Source: Nibribacter roseus (GTDB taxonomy: Bacteria; Bacteroidota; Bacteroidia; Cytophagales; Hymenobacteraceae). From it: a stretch of DNA of 64,000 bases. Positions within the stretch are counted from its first letter, which is position 1, and every line of letters begins with the position of its first letter. A program made the position numbers and the translations under genes. Of this stretch, positions 7,318 to 16,261 are shown in pieces. Under the pieces are notes generated by a model that did no database searches, was not told the DNA's origin, and saw nothing but the letters and a program-made list of their open reading frames with translations. The stretch covers positions 124,001 through 188,000 of the forward strand of contig NZ_JBHSYQ010000003.1 of NCBI RefSeq assembly GCF_042662225.1, in the 5' to 3' direction.

Positions 7318-8466
7318 ATGAAGGAACCTGCATTTGTCCTGGAAGGGAAGCCTGTGCATGTGGTAGAGTCAGCGGAAGCGTTGCAAACAGCAGTTAACCA
7401 CCTTGCCCAGAAGCCAGAACTTGCTTTAGACTTAGAATTCGACCAACACCACTATACCTATGGGTTTAATCTCTGCCTGATTCAAATATCAGACGGGCAC
7501 GATTGTTTTCTGATTGACCCTCTCCCTGTTCAGGACCTGCAGCCCCTCTGGGATGTGCTGGAGAATCCCGCCATTGTCAAGATTTTTCACCACGCTAACA
7601 ATGACCTCATGCTGCTGAGCATGCTGGGTTGCCAGGTGCGCAACATTGTAGACACCGCCGTTGCCGCTAAGATACTGAACTATGCCAAAGCGTCTTTAGG
7701 CAATTTGCTCGAAGAGGAACTGGGTCTTCGGCTGGACAAATCACAGCAGATGAGCAACTGGAACCAGCGCCCTCTGTCTAAGCGACAGATGGAATACGCC
7801 GCCCAGGATGTGCTGTACCTGCATGAGCTCAAAAAAGCCATGGTGTCTAAAATTGAGGAGCTTGACCGCATGCACTGGCTCAAAGAAGAAGACCAGTTAC
7901 TGGAAGAAATCACCTTCACAGAGCAAGCCGACCCACACCTCAAAATAAAGTTTCCGCAGCGGCTCACGTATTTCCAGCAGTTTATCTTAAAGCCCATTTA
8001 TGACTTCAGAGACCAGCTTGCCCAGAAATGGAATTTGCCCGCTGGCCAGGTAATCAACACCAGTGCTTTGATGGAACTGCTGAACAAGCCGGAGCAGGGA
8101 ATCAATGAATGGCTGTACCACACCAGAGGCATTCATGGTCGCCTGCAGCAGGAGCGGTTTGAGCAGCAGCTGCAGCGCATTATAAACGGGGCTATGCAAG
8201 AAGCTAAGAAGAGACAGATTCCTAACCGCGTTCCGCCCAGCTCTTTTCCACCCCGGCTTAAAACTCCTGAAACCGAGGCCCGCAAAGAGCAGCTGTGTGT
8301 CGTGCAGAAGGCCCTTATAGAAAAGTACGGAGCCTATACAACTCCAATGCTGTTAGACCAAAGCATCATTACCCACTACAGCCAAACCGGTGAATTAGTG
8401 GTAAACAAAAACTACGCCCGAGAGATTGTTCTGGCTACGGCAAAAGAATTGGATGTAAAGCTCTAG
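7318..8466 (+). CDS. rnd: Ribonuclease D
   Basis: This 3'-to-5' exoribonuclease takes part in tRNA 3'-end maturation and RNA turnover. The DEDDy exonuclease residues are all visible: D38 and E40 in L-D-L-E-F-D, D97 in H-H-A-N-N-D, and Y160 with D164 in Y-A-A-Q-D-V-L-Y-L. Residues from about 210 to 300 fit an HRDC nucleic-acid-binding domain. The last 80 residues resemble the second helical domain seen in longer RNase D proteins. The length (382 aa) is normal. A TAnnTTTG element four bases upstream of the ATG suggests a leaderless start. Confidence 0.92.
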   Translation: MKEPAFVLEGKPVHVVESAEALQTAVNHLAQKPELALDLEFDQHHYTYGFNLCLIQISDGHDCFLIDPLPVQDLQPLWDVLENPAIVKIFHHANNDLMLLSMLGCQVRNIVDTAVAAKILNYAKASLGNLLEEELGLRLDKSQQMSNWNQRPLSKRQMEYAAQDVLYLHELKKAMVSKIEELDRMHWLKEEDQLLEEITFTEQADPHLKIKFPQRLTYFQQFILKPIYDFRDQLAQKWNLPAGQVINTSALMELLNKPEQGINEWLYHTRGIHGRLQQERFEQQLQRIINGAMQEAKKRQIPNRVPPSSFPPRLKTPETEARKEQLCVVQKALIEKYGAYTTPMLLDQSIITHYSQTGELVVNKNYAREIVLATAKELDVKL

Positions 8467-8538
8467 TTTAAAGAGTGAAGGAGTAAATCTGTTTGTCTTT
8501 CTGCAGTTTCTTTCAGAAAGGTGATCTGAATTTTTCCT

Positions 8539-8574
8539 GTTTTACCGCTGTTTTTCAAAAAACAAGCCCAAAAC
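8539..8574. repeat. P36 palindrome copy 5
   Basis: A 36-bp core with paired ends and centre but several mismatches in the GGCC portion. It lies between two plus-strand genes. Confidence 0.65.
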
Positions 8575-8643
8575 GGTTTCTGCGTATAGGGCTTGTTTAG
8601 GCCTTTATTGGGCTGTAAAATTATAATTTCTATTGTTGCTTTT

Positions 8644-9030
8644 ATGCCAAAGAAGAGTCTCGAATTTGGTCTTTACCCGTGGTTACCCGGCCATGGTTAT
8701 TCCTTGATTCACCCAGCCAACCGGCGCGAGTTTGAGTTGCTGGAGCCCTACAATAAAGTATTTGAGAAAATTGATGAAATAAATGGCTGGCTGCTGCTCC
8801 GCTACTCAGATGAAGAGTTTAAGGTGCGCCCCGACATGTTTACCACCATTCCTAAGTTACCCTTCACGTTTGGCGAGTGGGTACGGCCTGCCAGTCAGCC
8901 TACCGGCCCCGTTGCCGAGATTATGGATATTTATTGGAGCGTTTCTGATGACGCTCCTTTCTTTGCTTTACGCCAAGGCAAACGCAAGCTTGACGGTGTC
9001 TACCGTCAGGAGCAGCTGCGACCAGCATAA
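8644..9030 (+). CDS. Hypothetical protein, 128 aa
   Basis: A soluble protein with many aromatic residues (F-G-L-Y-P-W-L-P-G-H-G-Y near the start and F-G-E-W-V in the middle) and no signal or membrane segment. I do not recognise the family. The frame opens 17 codons earlier, but the ATG at 8644 begins the M-P-K-K-S-L-E-F-G start that reads like a genuine N-terminus. It stands alone, followed by a terminator and the convergent catalase gene. Confidence 0.65.
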   Translation: MPKKSLEFGLYPWLPGHGYSLIHPANRREFELLEPYNKVFEKIDEINGWLLLRYSDEEFKVRPDMFTTIPKLPFTFGEWVRPASQPTGPVAEIMDIYWSVSDDAPFFALRQGKRKLDGVYRQEQLRPA

Positions 9031-9055
9031 GAGCTTTTACAAAGGCTATAAATAA

Positions 9056-9084
9056 TAAACTCTCCGCCAAAAGCGGAGAGTTTA
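9056..9084. terminator. Bidirectional terminator between the hypothetical gene and catalase
   Basis: A 12-bp stem (TAAACTCTCCGC / GCGGAGAGTTTA) with loop CAAAA between two convergent stop codons (9030 and 9102), A-rich on the left and T-rich on the right. Confidence 0.8.
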
Positions 9085-9101
9085 CCTACTTGCTACTAAA
9101 A

Positions 9102-9974
9102 CTAAAGAGCATTTTTCACCTTGTCTATAATTGAGCCGGAAGAGTTTTTCATCTCCTCCACCTGGGCATGGCCTTTCGGATCTGGCGGCCCAAGAGTTGG
9201 CTCATCGCCTACCGGCGCACCAGGCTCCATTTTAAAGGTGCCTTTGCCGTCAATTGATTTACCTTCTGTCCAGCGGCCAGCGGCATTTTGGTCTTTATAA
9301 ATGTTGGTGGTAATAAAGTTGTAGTTGAAGTTTTGGTTTTCCTCAGCCTGCGGGAAGCTGTTCGGGATTGGGTGCACATTTTCTACACCGCCCAGTTCTT
9401 CAAGAACCGCTAACCATTGGTTCTGGTGCATGGTATCACGGGCAATTAAAAAAGAAAGCATGTCTTTCATACCAGCGTCATCAGTGGCTTCCCACAAACG
9501 GGTGGCTAGTACCCGGCCCGCAGACTCAGCCGTTACGTTTGCGTACATATCGGCGGCCAAGTTTCCAGTTCCTACTACCCAAGAGCCATTAAATGGTACA
9601 CCGCTGGCGTCAACGGCCAAAGCAGCTAGCCCTGTAGATAAAAAGTGGCGCGGGTTCATACCGCCCATAACCGCTTCTACCACCGGATTTTTGCCAACAA
9701 TCTCATCAGTCAACGACATGTCGGCTCCTTCTAAGTTCAAGGCTACAGCTGTGGCCAGCATTTCAATATGTCCAATTTCTTCGGTACCTGTCTCCAGCAG
9801 CATGTCTCTGTACTTTTGAGGCCCTCTGCTGCCCCAAGCCTGAAACAAGTACTGAAAGCAAACTTTCATTTCTCCTTCTATGCCACCAATGGCCTGCTGC
9901 AACATCTTCGCAAAAGCCGGATTAGGCTTATCAACCTTCACCGTATACTGTAATTTTCGATCGTGAAAAAACAT
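9102..9974 (-). CDS. Manganese catalase
   Basis: A non-haem catalase that breaks down hydrogen peroxide at a di-manganese centre. Glutamate 35, glutamate 66 and histidine 69 sit at the same numbers as the metal ligands of the Lactobacillus plantarum enzyme, and E150 and H183 correspond to its E148 and H181. The four-helix ferritin-like core covers about residues 20-190. The C-terminal 80 residues are a proline- and charge-rich tail, as in other members. The product is cytoplasmic. A long AT-rich region lies upstream, and no clear promoter could be picked within it. Confidence 0.93.
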   Translation of the reverse strand: MFFHDRKLQYTVKVDKPNPAFAKMLQQAIGGIEGEMKVCFQYLFQAWGSRGPQKYRDMLLETGTEEIGHIEMLATAVALNLEGADMSLTDEIVGKNPVVEAVMGGMNPRHFLSTGLAALAVDASGVPFNGSWVVGTGNLAADMYANVTAESAGRVLATRLWEATDDAGMKDMLSFLIARDTMHQNQWLAVLEELGGVENVHPIPNSFPQAEENQNFNYNFITTNIYKDQNAAGRWTEGKSIDGKGTFKMEPGAPVGDEPTLGPPDPKGHAQVEEMKNSSGSIIDKVKNAL

Positions 9975-10244
9975 GGATTAAATATTTTAAATGAAACAAA
10001 TTATCTAATCCTATTTATACCACAACAACCACAGTTGGTTTGATAAATTAACTAATTTAATTTTCTAATAATATTCATAAAACAAAATATATAAGTAATT
10101 TAAACAGTTGTAAAGCAACAACTTACAAATCAATAGTAAGATTATAAATATATAATACGTATTAAATTTCAGTATTTTTACTGATAAATGAGTTATAGTC
10201 ACTAATCAATAATCACACTTAATAATGAAACATTTTTTAGTTAT
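9975..10244. other. AT-rich gene-free region upstream of catalase
   Basis: Very AT-rich DNA with many short A/T runs and stop codons in all frames. I see no gene. It presumably holds the catalase promoter; a near match to TAnnTTTG (TAATTTGT on the minus strand) lies about 25 bases upstream of the start. Confidence 0.6.
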
Positions 10245-10448
10245 TCAGCTAAAATGAGGCAAGTAAAATTCATAATAGATGAGGTGGTACTTTTTTGCTT
10301 GCGATGCAGAGGCTTCAACTAATACTAAAAAAACGCCAGTGAGTGTTTTTGCGGTTGACTTTACCATCAAAGAAAGAGCAACTTCAGGTTTCATCTGATT
10401 GCCATTGTAGCCAAACTTATCTTTTTCAAATGGTTGACGTATAAACAT
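10245..10448 (-). CDS. Possible small protein, about 67 aa
   Basis: A short open frame starting at the ATG at 10448, in DNA clearly less AT-rich than the 270 bases to its left. The product would be mildly hydrophobic and basic with no recognisable domain. It is divergent from, and only 27 bases away from, the lipoprotein gene at 10476. It may equally be leader or noncoding RNA for that gene. Weakly supported. Confidence 0.2.
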   Translation of the reverse strand: MFIRQPFEKDKFGYNGNQMKPEVALSLMVKSTAKTLTGVFLVLVEASASQAKKYHLIYYEFYLPHFS

Positions 10449-10475
10449 CCCAACTGAAACCAAAAAACTAAAACT

Positions 10476-10694
10476 ATGAAAAAGTTAAGCAATGTAGCGG
10501 CGGCGGCCTTAGTAGCCGTTTCTTTTGGATTTGCCTCTTGTGACTCCAAAACCGCTAACAATATGGAAACTGAAACTGAAAACACCATTGATGATATCAG
10601 CGCCGAAGCAGATTCTCTGTCTCTTGACTCTATTGAAGTAAGAGATCAACCGGTAAATGATGGTGTTGCCGATAAAATGGAGAATAATCAATAA
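10476..10694 (+). CDS. Small acidic lipoprotein
   Basis: A 72-residue protein with a lipoprotein signal peptide ending at cysteine 22 (F-G-F-A-S-C). The mature part is short and very acidic, rich in Glu, Asp, Ser and Asn, and probably unstructured. It is likely anchored to the periplasmic or outer membrane through its lipid. No homologous function is known to me. A strong terminator follows directly, so it is expressed alone. Confidence 0.7.
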   Translation: MKKLSNVAAAALVAVSFGFASCDSKTANNMETETENTIDDISAEADSLSLDSIEVRDQPVNDGVADKMENNQ

Positions 10695-10707
10695 TAATAC
10701 TGTTCGT

Positions 10708-10758
10708 CAGAAAGCAAAAGCCCGCCGAGAGTATTTCTCGGCGGGCTTTTGCTTTCTG
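10708..10758. terminator. Strong intrinsic terminator
   Basis: A perfect 23-bp stem with a 5-base loop (GTATT) starting 13 bases after the lipoprotein stop. The right arm contains CTTTTGCTTTCT. It may serve both convergent genes. Confidence 0.9.
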
Positions 10759-10791
10759 TAGTACTTTAAAAATATAGTCCTCTCAGCGCCT

Positions 10792-10827
10792 GTTTTAGGT
10801 TTATTTTCGTAAAAACAGGCCTAAAAC
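10792..10827. repeat. P36 palindrome copy 6
   Basis: A 36-bp core flanked by CT / AG, so it pairs beyond the core; A-T at positions 6/31. It lies in a convergent gap. Confidence 0.85.
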
Positions 10828-10838
10828 AGTGTTTACTT

Positions 10839-12053
10839 TCAGCCGAAGGCGTAGTCGTGCAGGTACTGGTACCGCTCACATAGCTGCCCGTCTTTGGCAA
10901 TGGTGGCACGCGCCAGTACTCCTTCTGGGTCACCGTTCACCAGGTGAGGCAACACCTTGTCTATCAGCTGTCTTCCAAAGTCGCGGGAGGCATTGCGGGG
11001 CAGTTCGCAAGGCAGGTTGTCTACCGCCATTACGGTTACATTTTTGGAATTGCTGTACGCTTCTTCCAATTCGCCGGTCCAGGGATTATAGTCATAGGCG
11101 GGTTTGTCAATAGAAGATACTCGTTTTGTGCTCGGAATAGAGCCGCCCACGTCGCAGGTTATGTCTGCAATGGTGTTGATCTTGAAATCTGGTTCCCGCA
11201 TGAACTCCTCAGTAAAAAGCACTGGTGCCTGCGGGCTCCAATAGGCACAGGCCAGCAACAAATCAGTGACCTTGGCAAACTTTACAAACGTAGATTGGTA
11301 CAGGTGCGGGTTCTGGTAAAAATCCTGCGAGTCCCACACGGCCACATCGGGGCGGGCGTGGTAATCAGAAGAACGGAGCTGCGTGAACACCGGCTCGGCA
11401 AATTCTTTGTATAGGTAGTCAAACACGCTCACCTGCTTCAGGCCCATGCGGGTGAGTACCTCAATGGCACCCTGCGCCACCCGCCCTCCGCCGGTTACGG
11501 CAATTTTTATGTTCGGCAGAAACTTCACTTTGAAGAATTCCTCCTGCATGTCTTCCATGTCTACACACTCGTGCGCAGGTTTCAGGTGGAAGAGATTCCA
11601 TTTGCGGCCATACGTGAGCAGCCCGTTATAAGCGCCCACAATGCCCGCCCACCGTCCGAACGCCACTAACCGCTCGCCCCGCTCGTTGGTAATGGTTTCA
11701 TAATCTATAAGCCTGATATTCTTTTCCAGCACCGCCCGCAGCAGCTTCTGATTGTGCGGCTGCTTTTTAATGGTGTGCGAGAAAAAGAAATAGGTTTTAT
11801 TAGGGATAAGCTGCTCTACAGGCACCTCTTTCACGCCCATGAGCACATCACAGTTGCTTAAATCTTCTTTCAGCGGAATGCCTAAATCAGTGTATTCCTG
11901 GTCTGCAAAACATCGGAAAGGGCTGGGCTGCACCGCCAATCGCACACTCGGAAACGCCTGCAGCACTTCCAAGCATTTTTTAGGCGACAGAGGCACTCTT
12001 TTGTCAACAGGAACTTTTCCTTCTCGCAGGACACCAATCTTTAGTCTTTCCAT
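10839..12053 (-). CDS. Saccharopine dehydrogenase / alanine dehydrogenase-like oxidoreductase
   Basis: A 404-residue NAD(P)-dependent enzyme of the LYS1/alanine dehydrogenase family. The catalytic pair expected for saccharopine dehydrogenase is visible as lysine 75 (M-G-V-K-E-V-P) and histidine 93 (F-F-S-H-T-I-K-K-Q). The Rossmann motif G-G-G-R-V-A-Q-G is at about residues 188-195. Bacteria that make lysine through diaminopimelate have no obvious need for saccharopine, so the real substrate is uncertain. It is divergent from gcvP, with 204 bases between the start codons and one P36 palindrome in that gap. Confidence 0.8.
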   Translation of the reverse strand: MERLKIGVLREGKVPVDKRVPLSPKKCLEVLQAFPSVRLAVQPSPFRCFADQEYTDLGIPLKEDLSNCDVLMGVKEVPVEQLIPNKTYFFFSHTIKKQPHNQKLLRAVLEKNIRLIDYETITNERGERLVAFGRWAGIVGAYNGLLTYGRKWNLFHLKPAHECVDMEDMQEEFFKVKFLPNIKIAVTGGGRVAQGAIEVLTRMGLKQVSVFDYLYKEFAEPVFTQLRSSDYHARPDVAVWDSQDFYQNPHLYQSTFVKFAKVTDLLLACAYWSPQAPVLFTEEFMREPDFKINTIADITCDVGGSIPSTKRVSSIDKPAYDYNPWTGELEEAYSNSKNVTVMAVDNLPCELPRNASRDFGRQLIDKVLPHLVNGDPEGVLARATIAKDGQLCERYQYLHDYAFG

Positions 12054-12076
12054 GAAATTTTATAGCGTAAGTGGCT

Positions 12077-12112
12077 GTTTTAGGGCTGTTTTCTGAAAAT
12101 TAAGTCTAAAAC
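12077..12112. repeat. P36 palindrome copy 7
   Basis: A 36-bp core with CT / AG flanks, located between two divergent start codons. It therefore cannot be a terminator for either neighbouring gene. Confidence 0.85.
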
Positions 12113-12178
12113 AGGAAAGGCTTTTTTGCCTTGTGCGCAATTTAAGAGCAATGTCTGTAATAAGTGAATTTTAACATC

Positions 12179-12186
12179 TACTTTTG
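12179..12186 (+). promoter_or_regulatory. -7 promoter element of gcvP
   Basis: TACTTTTG matches TAnnTTTG exactly, predicting a gcvP leader of about 65 bases. That is too short for a tandem glycine riboswitch. Confidence 0.45.
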
Positions 12187-12257
12187 TGTATTCTTACTAT
12201 GACTAACGCTTGTTTTTAAGAGTAGATTAAAACTTTTCCTCTCAACGCTTTAGAAGC

Positions 12258-15176
12258 ATGACCTATAAAACCAAACCTGCAGATATATTTAAGGAACGTC
12301 ACAACGGGCCTGACAAAGAGCAAATACAAGAGATGCTTCAAACCATTGGAGCAAACTCACTGGACCAGTTGATTGATGAGACTGTGCCGGCGGCCATCCG
12401 CCTGAAGAAGCCTCTTAACTTGCCAGCTGCCTTAACCGAGCGTGATTTCCTGCGGAAGTTCGCTCAAATAGCCAAGCAGAACAAACTGTACAAGTCGTAC
12501 ATCGGGCTGGGCTACCATGATACTATTCTGCCGCCTGTTATTCAGCGTAACATCTTAGAGAACCCAGGCTGGTACACTGCTTATACTCCTTACCAAGCTG
12601 AGATTGCTCAAGGTCGTTTAGAGGCTCTGATTAACTATCAGACCCTGGTGATTGACCTAACCGGAATGGACATTGCCAATGCGTCTTTGCTGGATGAGGC
12701 TACCGCCGCCGCTGAGGCTATGAACCTTCAGTACTCCCTGCGCAAAGGCAGTCGGAAAAATGCTACCCGCTACTTTGTATCGGAGCAGGTGCTTCCGCAG
12801 ACTATTGACGTGCTGGTTACCCGCGCCACTCCGCTAGGGATTGAACTGGTGATTGGCGACCACCGCACCGCTGATTTAAACGACGACACCCTCTTCGGTG
12901 CTCTGGTACAATACCCGGCTGCCGACGGCGAGGTGTTTGATTATACTGATTTCATTTCACAGGCGCACGCCCAGGAAATATTGGTAGCCGTTGCCGCTGA
13001 CCTGCTAAGCTTAACTCTTCTGAAAGCCCCAGGTGAAATGGGTGCCGATGTGGTGGTTGGTTCTTCGCAGCGCTTTGGCGTACCTATGGGTTATGGCGGG
13101 CCTCACGCAGGTTTCTTCGCTACCAAAGAAGATTATAAACGTTCTATTCCAGGCCGTATCATTGGGGTGTCAGTAGATGCCAATGGCTACAAAGCCTACC
13201 GCATGGCGCTGCAGACCCGTGAACAGCACATCCGCCGCGAAAAAGCAACTTCTAACATTTGTACCGCTCAAGTATTGCTGGCTGTAATGGCAGGTATGTA
13301 CGCTGTGTACCATGGTCCACGTCGTTTGAAATACATTGGCCTGAACATTCACAGTTTAGCGCAGATTTTAGAAAAAGGGCTCAAAAACGCTGGCTTTGAG
13401 CAGCTGAATGAGAACTACTTTGACACCCTTCAGATTTCTGTGGAGAGTGCCGAAATGCAGCAGGCTATCCGTCAAGAGGCTGAAGCCGCTGGCATCAATT
13501 TCCGTTATTTCGGAGAGAACAAAGTGGGCATTTCTTTGCACCAGAATACTGATTTAGGTGAGGTAAAAGAAATTTTAGCTGTTTTTGCCAAAGTAGCTGG
13601 TAAGCCAGAAGTGACGATCGAACTAGACGAGCTTCCGGAGGAAACCAACATTACCTGGCCTGAGTCCTTGATCAGAACATCAGCGTACTTGCAGCACGAA
13701 GTATTCAACAAGTACCACTCTGAGAGTGAATTGCTGCGTTACATGAAGTACCTGGAGAACAAAGATTTCTCCCTAACGCACGGCATGATACCGCTGGGCT
13801 CTTGCACTATGAAACTGAACGCCACCGCCGAAATGATTCCGGTGACTTGGCCAGAAATTGGTTCTTTACACCCATTTGCCCCTGCTGACCAAGCCAAAGG
13901 CTACGCGCAGATTTTCAAAGATCTGGAAGCTTGGCTGTGCGAGGTAACTGGATTTGCCGCTGTGTCATTACAGCCTAACTCAGGTGCCCAAGGTGAGTAC
14001 GCAGGTTTGATGGTGATCAGAGCCTACCACGAAGCCCGCGGCGATCATCACCGTACCATCTCTTTGATCCCGTCTTCGGCGCACGGCACCAACCCAGCCT
14101 CTGCGGTAATGGCCGGCATGAAAGTGGTGATTGTGAAGTGCGACGAGAAAGGAAACATTGACGTAGCCGACTTAAAAGCCAAAGCGGAGCAATATAAGAA
14201 TGAGCTTTCTTGCCTAATGGTGACTTATCCGTCTACCCACGGTGTGTACGAGGAAAGCATATTGGAAATCTGCGAAACAATTCACCAATACGGTGGCCGC
14301 GTGTACATGGACGGCGCCAACATGAACGCTCAGGTAGGCTTGACCTCGCCGGGTAACATAGGTGCTGACGTTTGTCACCTGAACCTGCACAAAACCTTCT
14401 GCATTCCGCACGGCGGCGGCGGACCAGGTGTAGGCCCAATTGGTGTGGTGGCTGATTTGGCTCCGTATTTACCAGGTCATGCCGTGGTAGATTTAGAAAG
14501 ACCAGAAGCCATCAATGCCGTTTCTGCCGCCCCTTGGGGTAGCGCTAGCATTCTGCCAATTTCGTATGCCTACATCTCCATGATGGGCGGCGAAGGTTTG
14601 ACAGAGGCTACCAAAATTGCCATTCTGAATGCCAACTACATCAAGGCTCGCTTAGAAAGTCACTACCCGGTGCTGTATGTGGGTACCAACGGCCGTTGCG
14701 CCCACGAAATGATTCTGGACTGCCGCTCCTTTAAGAAAGCAGGCGTAGAAGTAGAAGATATTGCTAAGCGTTTGATGGACTACGGCTTCCATGCCCCGAC
14801 AGTATCTTTCCCAGTAGCGGGTACTTTGATGGTAGAACCAACTGAAAGCGAAAGCAAAGAAGAGCTGGATCGTTTCTGTGAGGCTATGATTTCTATCAGA
14901 GAAGAAATCAGAGAGATTGAGGAAGGCAAAGTTGATCAGAAAAACAACGTACTTAAGAACGCACCGCACCCTGCACACGTAGCCTTAGCTGATGAGTGGA
15001 CCATGCCCTACAGCCGCGAGAAAGCAGTTTACCCGGTTGCATACACACGCGTTGCCAAGTTCTGGCCAACTGTTAGCCGTATAGACAGTGCCTACGGCGA
15101 TAGAAACCTTATCTGTAGCTGCGCTCCGGTAGAAGCCTACAATGAGCAAGGACAGGAGATGAATGCCATTGGCTAA
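12258..15176 (+). CDS. gcvP: Glycine dehydrogenase (decarboxylating), P-protein
   Basis: This PLP enzyme decarboxylates glycine and passes the aminomethyl group to the lipoyl arm of GcvH in the glycine cleavage system. At 972 residues it is the fused single-chain form, with both halves of the two-subunit version. The PLP lysine is K712 in N-L-H-K-T-F, followed by the glycine-rich loop G-G-G-G-P-G-V-G-P. G-S-C-T-M-K-L-N in the second half is also typical. No gcvT or gcvH lies nearby. The gene stands alone between a divergent promoter region and a strong terminator. Confidence 0.97.
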   Translation: MTYKTKPADIFKERHNGPDKEQIQEMLQTIGANSLDQLIDETVPAAIRLKKPLNLPAALTERDFLRKFAQIAKQNKLYKSYIGLGYHDTILPPVIQRNILENPGWYTAYTPYQAEIAQGRLEALINYQTLVIDLTGMDIANASLLDEATAAAEAMNLQYSLRKGSRKNATRYFVSEQVLPQTIDVLVTRATPLGIELVIGDHRTADLNDDTLFGALVQYPAADGEVFDYTDFISQAHAQEILVAVAADLLSLTLLKAPGEMGADVVVGSSQRFGVPMGYGGPHAGFFATKEDYKRSIPGRIIGVSVDANGYKAYRMALQTREQHIRREKATSNICTAQVLLAVMAGMYAVYHGPRRLKYIGLNIHSLAQILEKGLKNAGFEQLNENYFDTLQISVESAEMQQAIRQEAEAAGINFRYFGENKVGISLHQNTDLGEVKEILAVFAKVAGKPEVTIELDELPEETNITWPESLIRTSAYLQHEVFNKYHSESELLRYMKYLENKDFSLTHGMIPLGSCTMKLNATAEMIPVTWPEIGSLHPFAPADQAKGYAQIFKDLEAWLCEVTGFAAVSLQPNSGAQGEYAGLMVIRAYHEARGDHHRTISLIPSSAHGTNPASAVMAGMKVVIVKCDEKGNIDVADLKAKAEQYKNELSCLMVTYPSTHGVYEESILEICETIHQYGGRVYMDGANMNAQVGLTSPGNIGADVCHLNLHKTFCIPHGGGGPGVGPIGVVADLAPYLPGHAVVDLERPEAINAVSAAPWGSASILPISYAYISMMGGEGLTEATKIAILNANYIKARLESHYPVLYVGTNGRCAHEMILDCRSFKKAGVEVEDIAKRLMDYGFHAPTVSFPVAGTLMVEPTESESKEELDRFCEAMISIREEIREIEEGKVDQKNNVLKNAPHPAHVALADEWTMPYSREKAVYPVAYTRVAKFWPTVSRIDSAYGDRNLICSCAPVEAYNEQGQEMNAIG

Positions 15177-15220
15177 GAAAGCTAGCGCTTGGGAACTAGA
15201 CCTTAGACATTCATTTTAAT

Positions 15221-15261
15221 AAACAGAAACGCCTGCGGAAATTCCGCAGGCGTTTCTGTTT
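15221..15261 (+). terminator. Intrinsic terminator of gcvP
   Basis: A stem of 18 or more base pairs (AAACAGAAACGCCTGCGG and its complement) with a small loop, ending in GTTTCTGTTTT. The last T-run is shared with the start of P36 copy 8. Confidence 0.9.
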
Positions 15262-15293
15262 TAGGCCTAATTTCTGAAAAACAGCTGCAAAAT
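15258..15293. repeat. P36 palindrome copy 8
   Basis: A 36-bp core, somewhat decayed on the right side (it ends AAAAT, not AAAAC). It starts inside the terminal T-run of the gcvP terminator, as copy 1 does with its neighbour. Confidence 0.6.
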
Positions 15294-15585
15294 TGCTTTG
15301 CCATTCTAAGATGAGTTTTCATTTGCTGATTCAGTTCTTCCTATATTCATCATGTCCTTTACAATATTCAATTGTACCCGATTTATAAGTGGATTTAGCC
15401 CATCCGTCCATCCCGATAAATTAAATATTTCCTAACCTAAACCTTTACCTTAGGCACAATTATTGTGTTTAAATTGTATAATAAACATAAGCCTGAGTTA
15501 GCTAACAGAGTAGTTTAGAGCTACTGCTTGTTTACAATAGCATCTGGCTTTATGGTTTTACTAATGTTTTAAACAAGACAAATAC
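15294..15585. other. AT-rich upstream region of the DUF4136 gene
   Basis: No open frame of interest. The stretch is AT-rich, and apart from the small palindrome listed at 15455 nothing stands out. It probably contains the promoter of the lipoprotein gene. Confidence 0.5.
15455..15467. promoter_or_regulatory. Possible operator palindrome
   Basis: CACAATTATTGTG is a perfect 13-bp odd palindrome about 120 bases upstream of the DUF4136 start codon. It could be a regulator site, but a chance occurrence in AT-rich DNA is quite possible. Confidence 0.2.
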
Positions 15586-16206
15586 ATGAGACAATCAAGC
15601 AGATTATTAAAGTCTATGTTAGGGTTGGCGATGGTGGTGTTGGTGATGGGCTTTACTGGCTGCGCCCCTACTTTTAACGTCAGCACCGATTATGACAAGG
15701 CAACCAATTTCCAGCAGTACCAAACCTGGAGCTGGTATCAAGACCAACCTGTCGCTAAAAGCGATTCTACCCGCCGGTACAGCACGTTTCTGGATAAACG
15801 AATAAAGACTGCTGTTGAAAATGAAATGGCCCGTAGAGGCTTCACCAAAGCAGACTCCAGAAAAGAAGCTGATATGCTGTTGGCCTATGATGTGAGTATT
15901 GAAAGCATGCAGGAAGTTAGACCAGATTATATGACCATCCCTTCTATTGGTTTCGGTTACTGGTATGGGTACCGTTATGCGTATAGGTACAACCGCTTGT
16001 ATAACAACACCACGGTACGCGAATATCAAGAAGGAACTATTATTCTGGATATTGTAGACACCAAGTCGAATGAGTTGGTGTGGCGCGGAACCGGACAAAC
16101 CACGGGCGGCGAGAAAGCCTTGACCCAGGAGAAGGTTCAGGAGATTGTAACGCAAATTTTAGCTAAGTATCCTCCTCAGAACACAGGAGTCACCGCTAGC
16201 CGTTAA
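15586..16206 (+). CDS. DUF4136 domain lipoprotein
   Basis: A 206-residue lipoprotein: the signal peptide ends at cysteine 26 (G-F-T-G-C). The mature protein starts with the F-N-V-S-T-D-Y-D-K-A-T-N-F pattern followed by W-S-W-Y, which is the hallmark of the DUF4136 family in Bacteroidota. D-M-L-L-A-Y-D-V and V-W-R-G-T-G also fit. A Tyr/Arg-rich insert (G-Y-W-Y-G-Y-R-Y-A-Y-R-Y) lies near residue 130. The role of the family is not established. It has its own classic terminator. Confidence 0.85.
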   Translation: MRQSSRLLKSMLGLAMVVLVMGFTGCAPTFNVSTDYDKATNFQQYQTWSWYQDQPVAKSDSTRRYSTFLDKRIKTAVENEMARRGFTKADSRKEADMLLAYDVSIESMQEVRPDYMTIPSIGFGYWYGYRYAYRYNRLYNNTTVREYQEGTIILDIVDTKSNELVWRGTGQTTGGEKALTQEKVQEIVTQILAKYPPQNTGVTASR

Positions 16207-16220
16207 TACGCTTAGTATTG

Positions 16221-16250
16221 AAGAGCCCTAAAAATTTAGGGCTCTTTTTT
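16221..16250 (+). terminator. Classic intrinsic terminator
   Basis: A 12-bp stem (AAGAGCCCTAAA / TTTAGGGCTCTT) with a 2-base loop, followed by a run of T, 14 bases after the DUF4136 stop. Confidence 0.95.
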
Positions 16251-16261
16251 TTGTTCCTGCT

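Noticed and set aside
10391..10588. Minus-strand open frame overlapping the small acidic lipoprotein
   Set aside because: It is the reverse of a clear lipoprotein signal sequence and codes for nothing plausible.
12054..12257. Glycine riboswitch upstream of gcvP
   Set aside because: The predicted leader is only about 65 bases, too short for the tandem aptamers, and the known conserved core was not seen.
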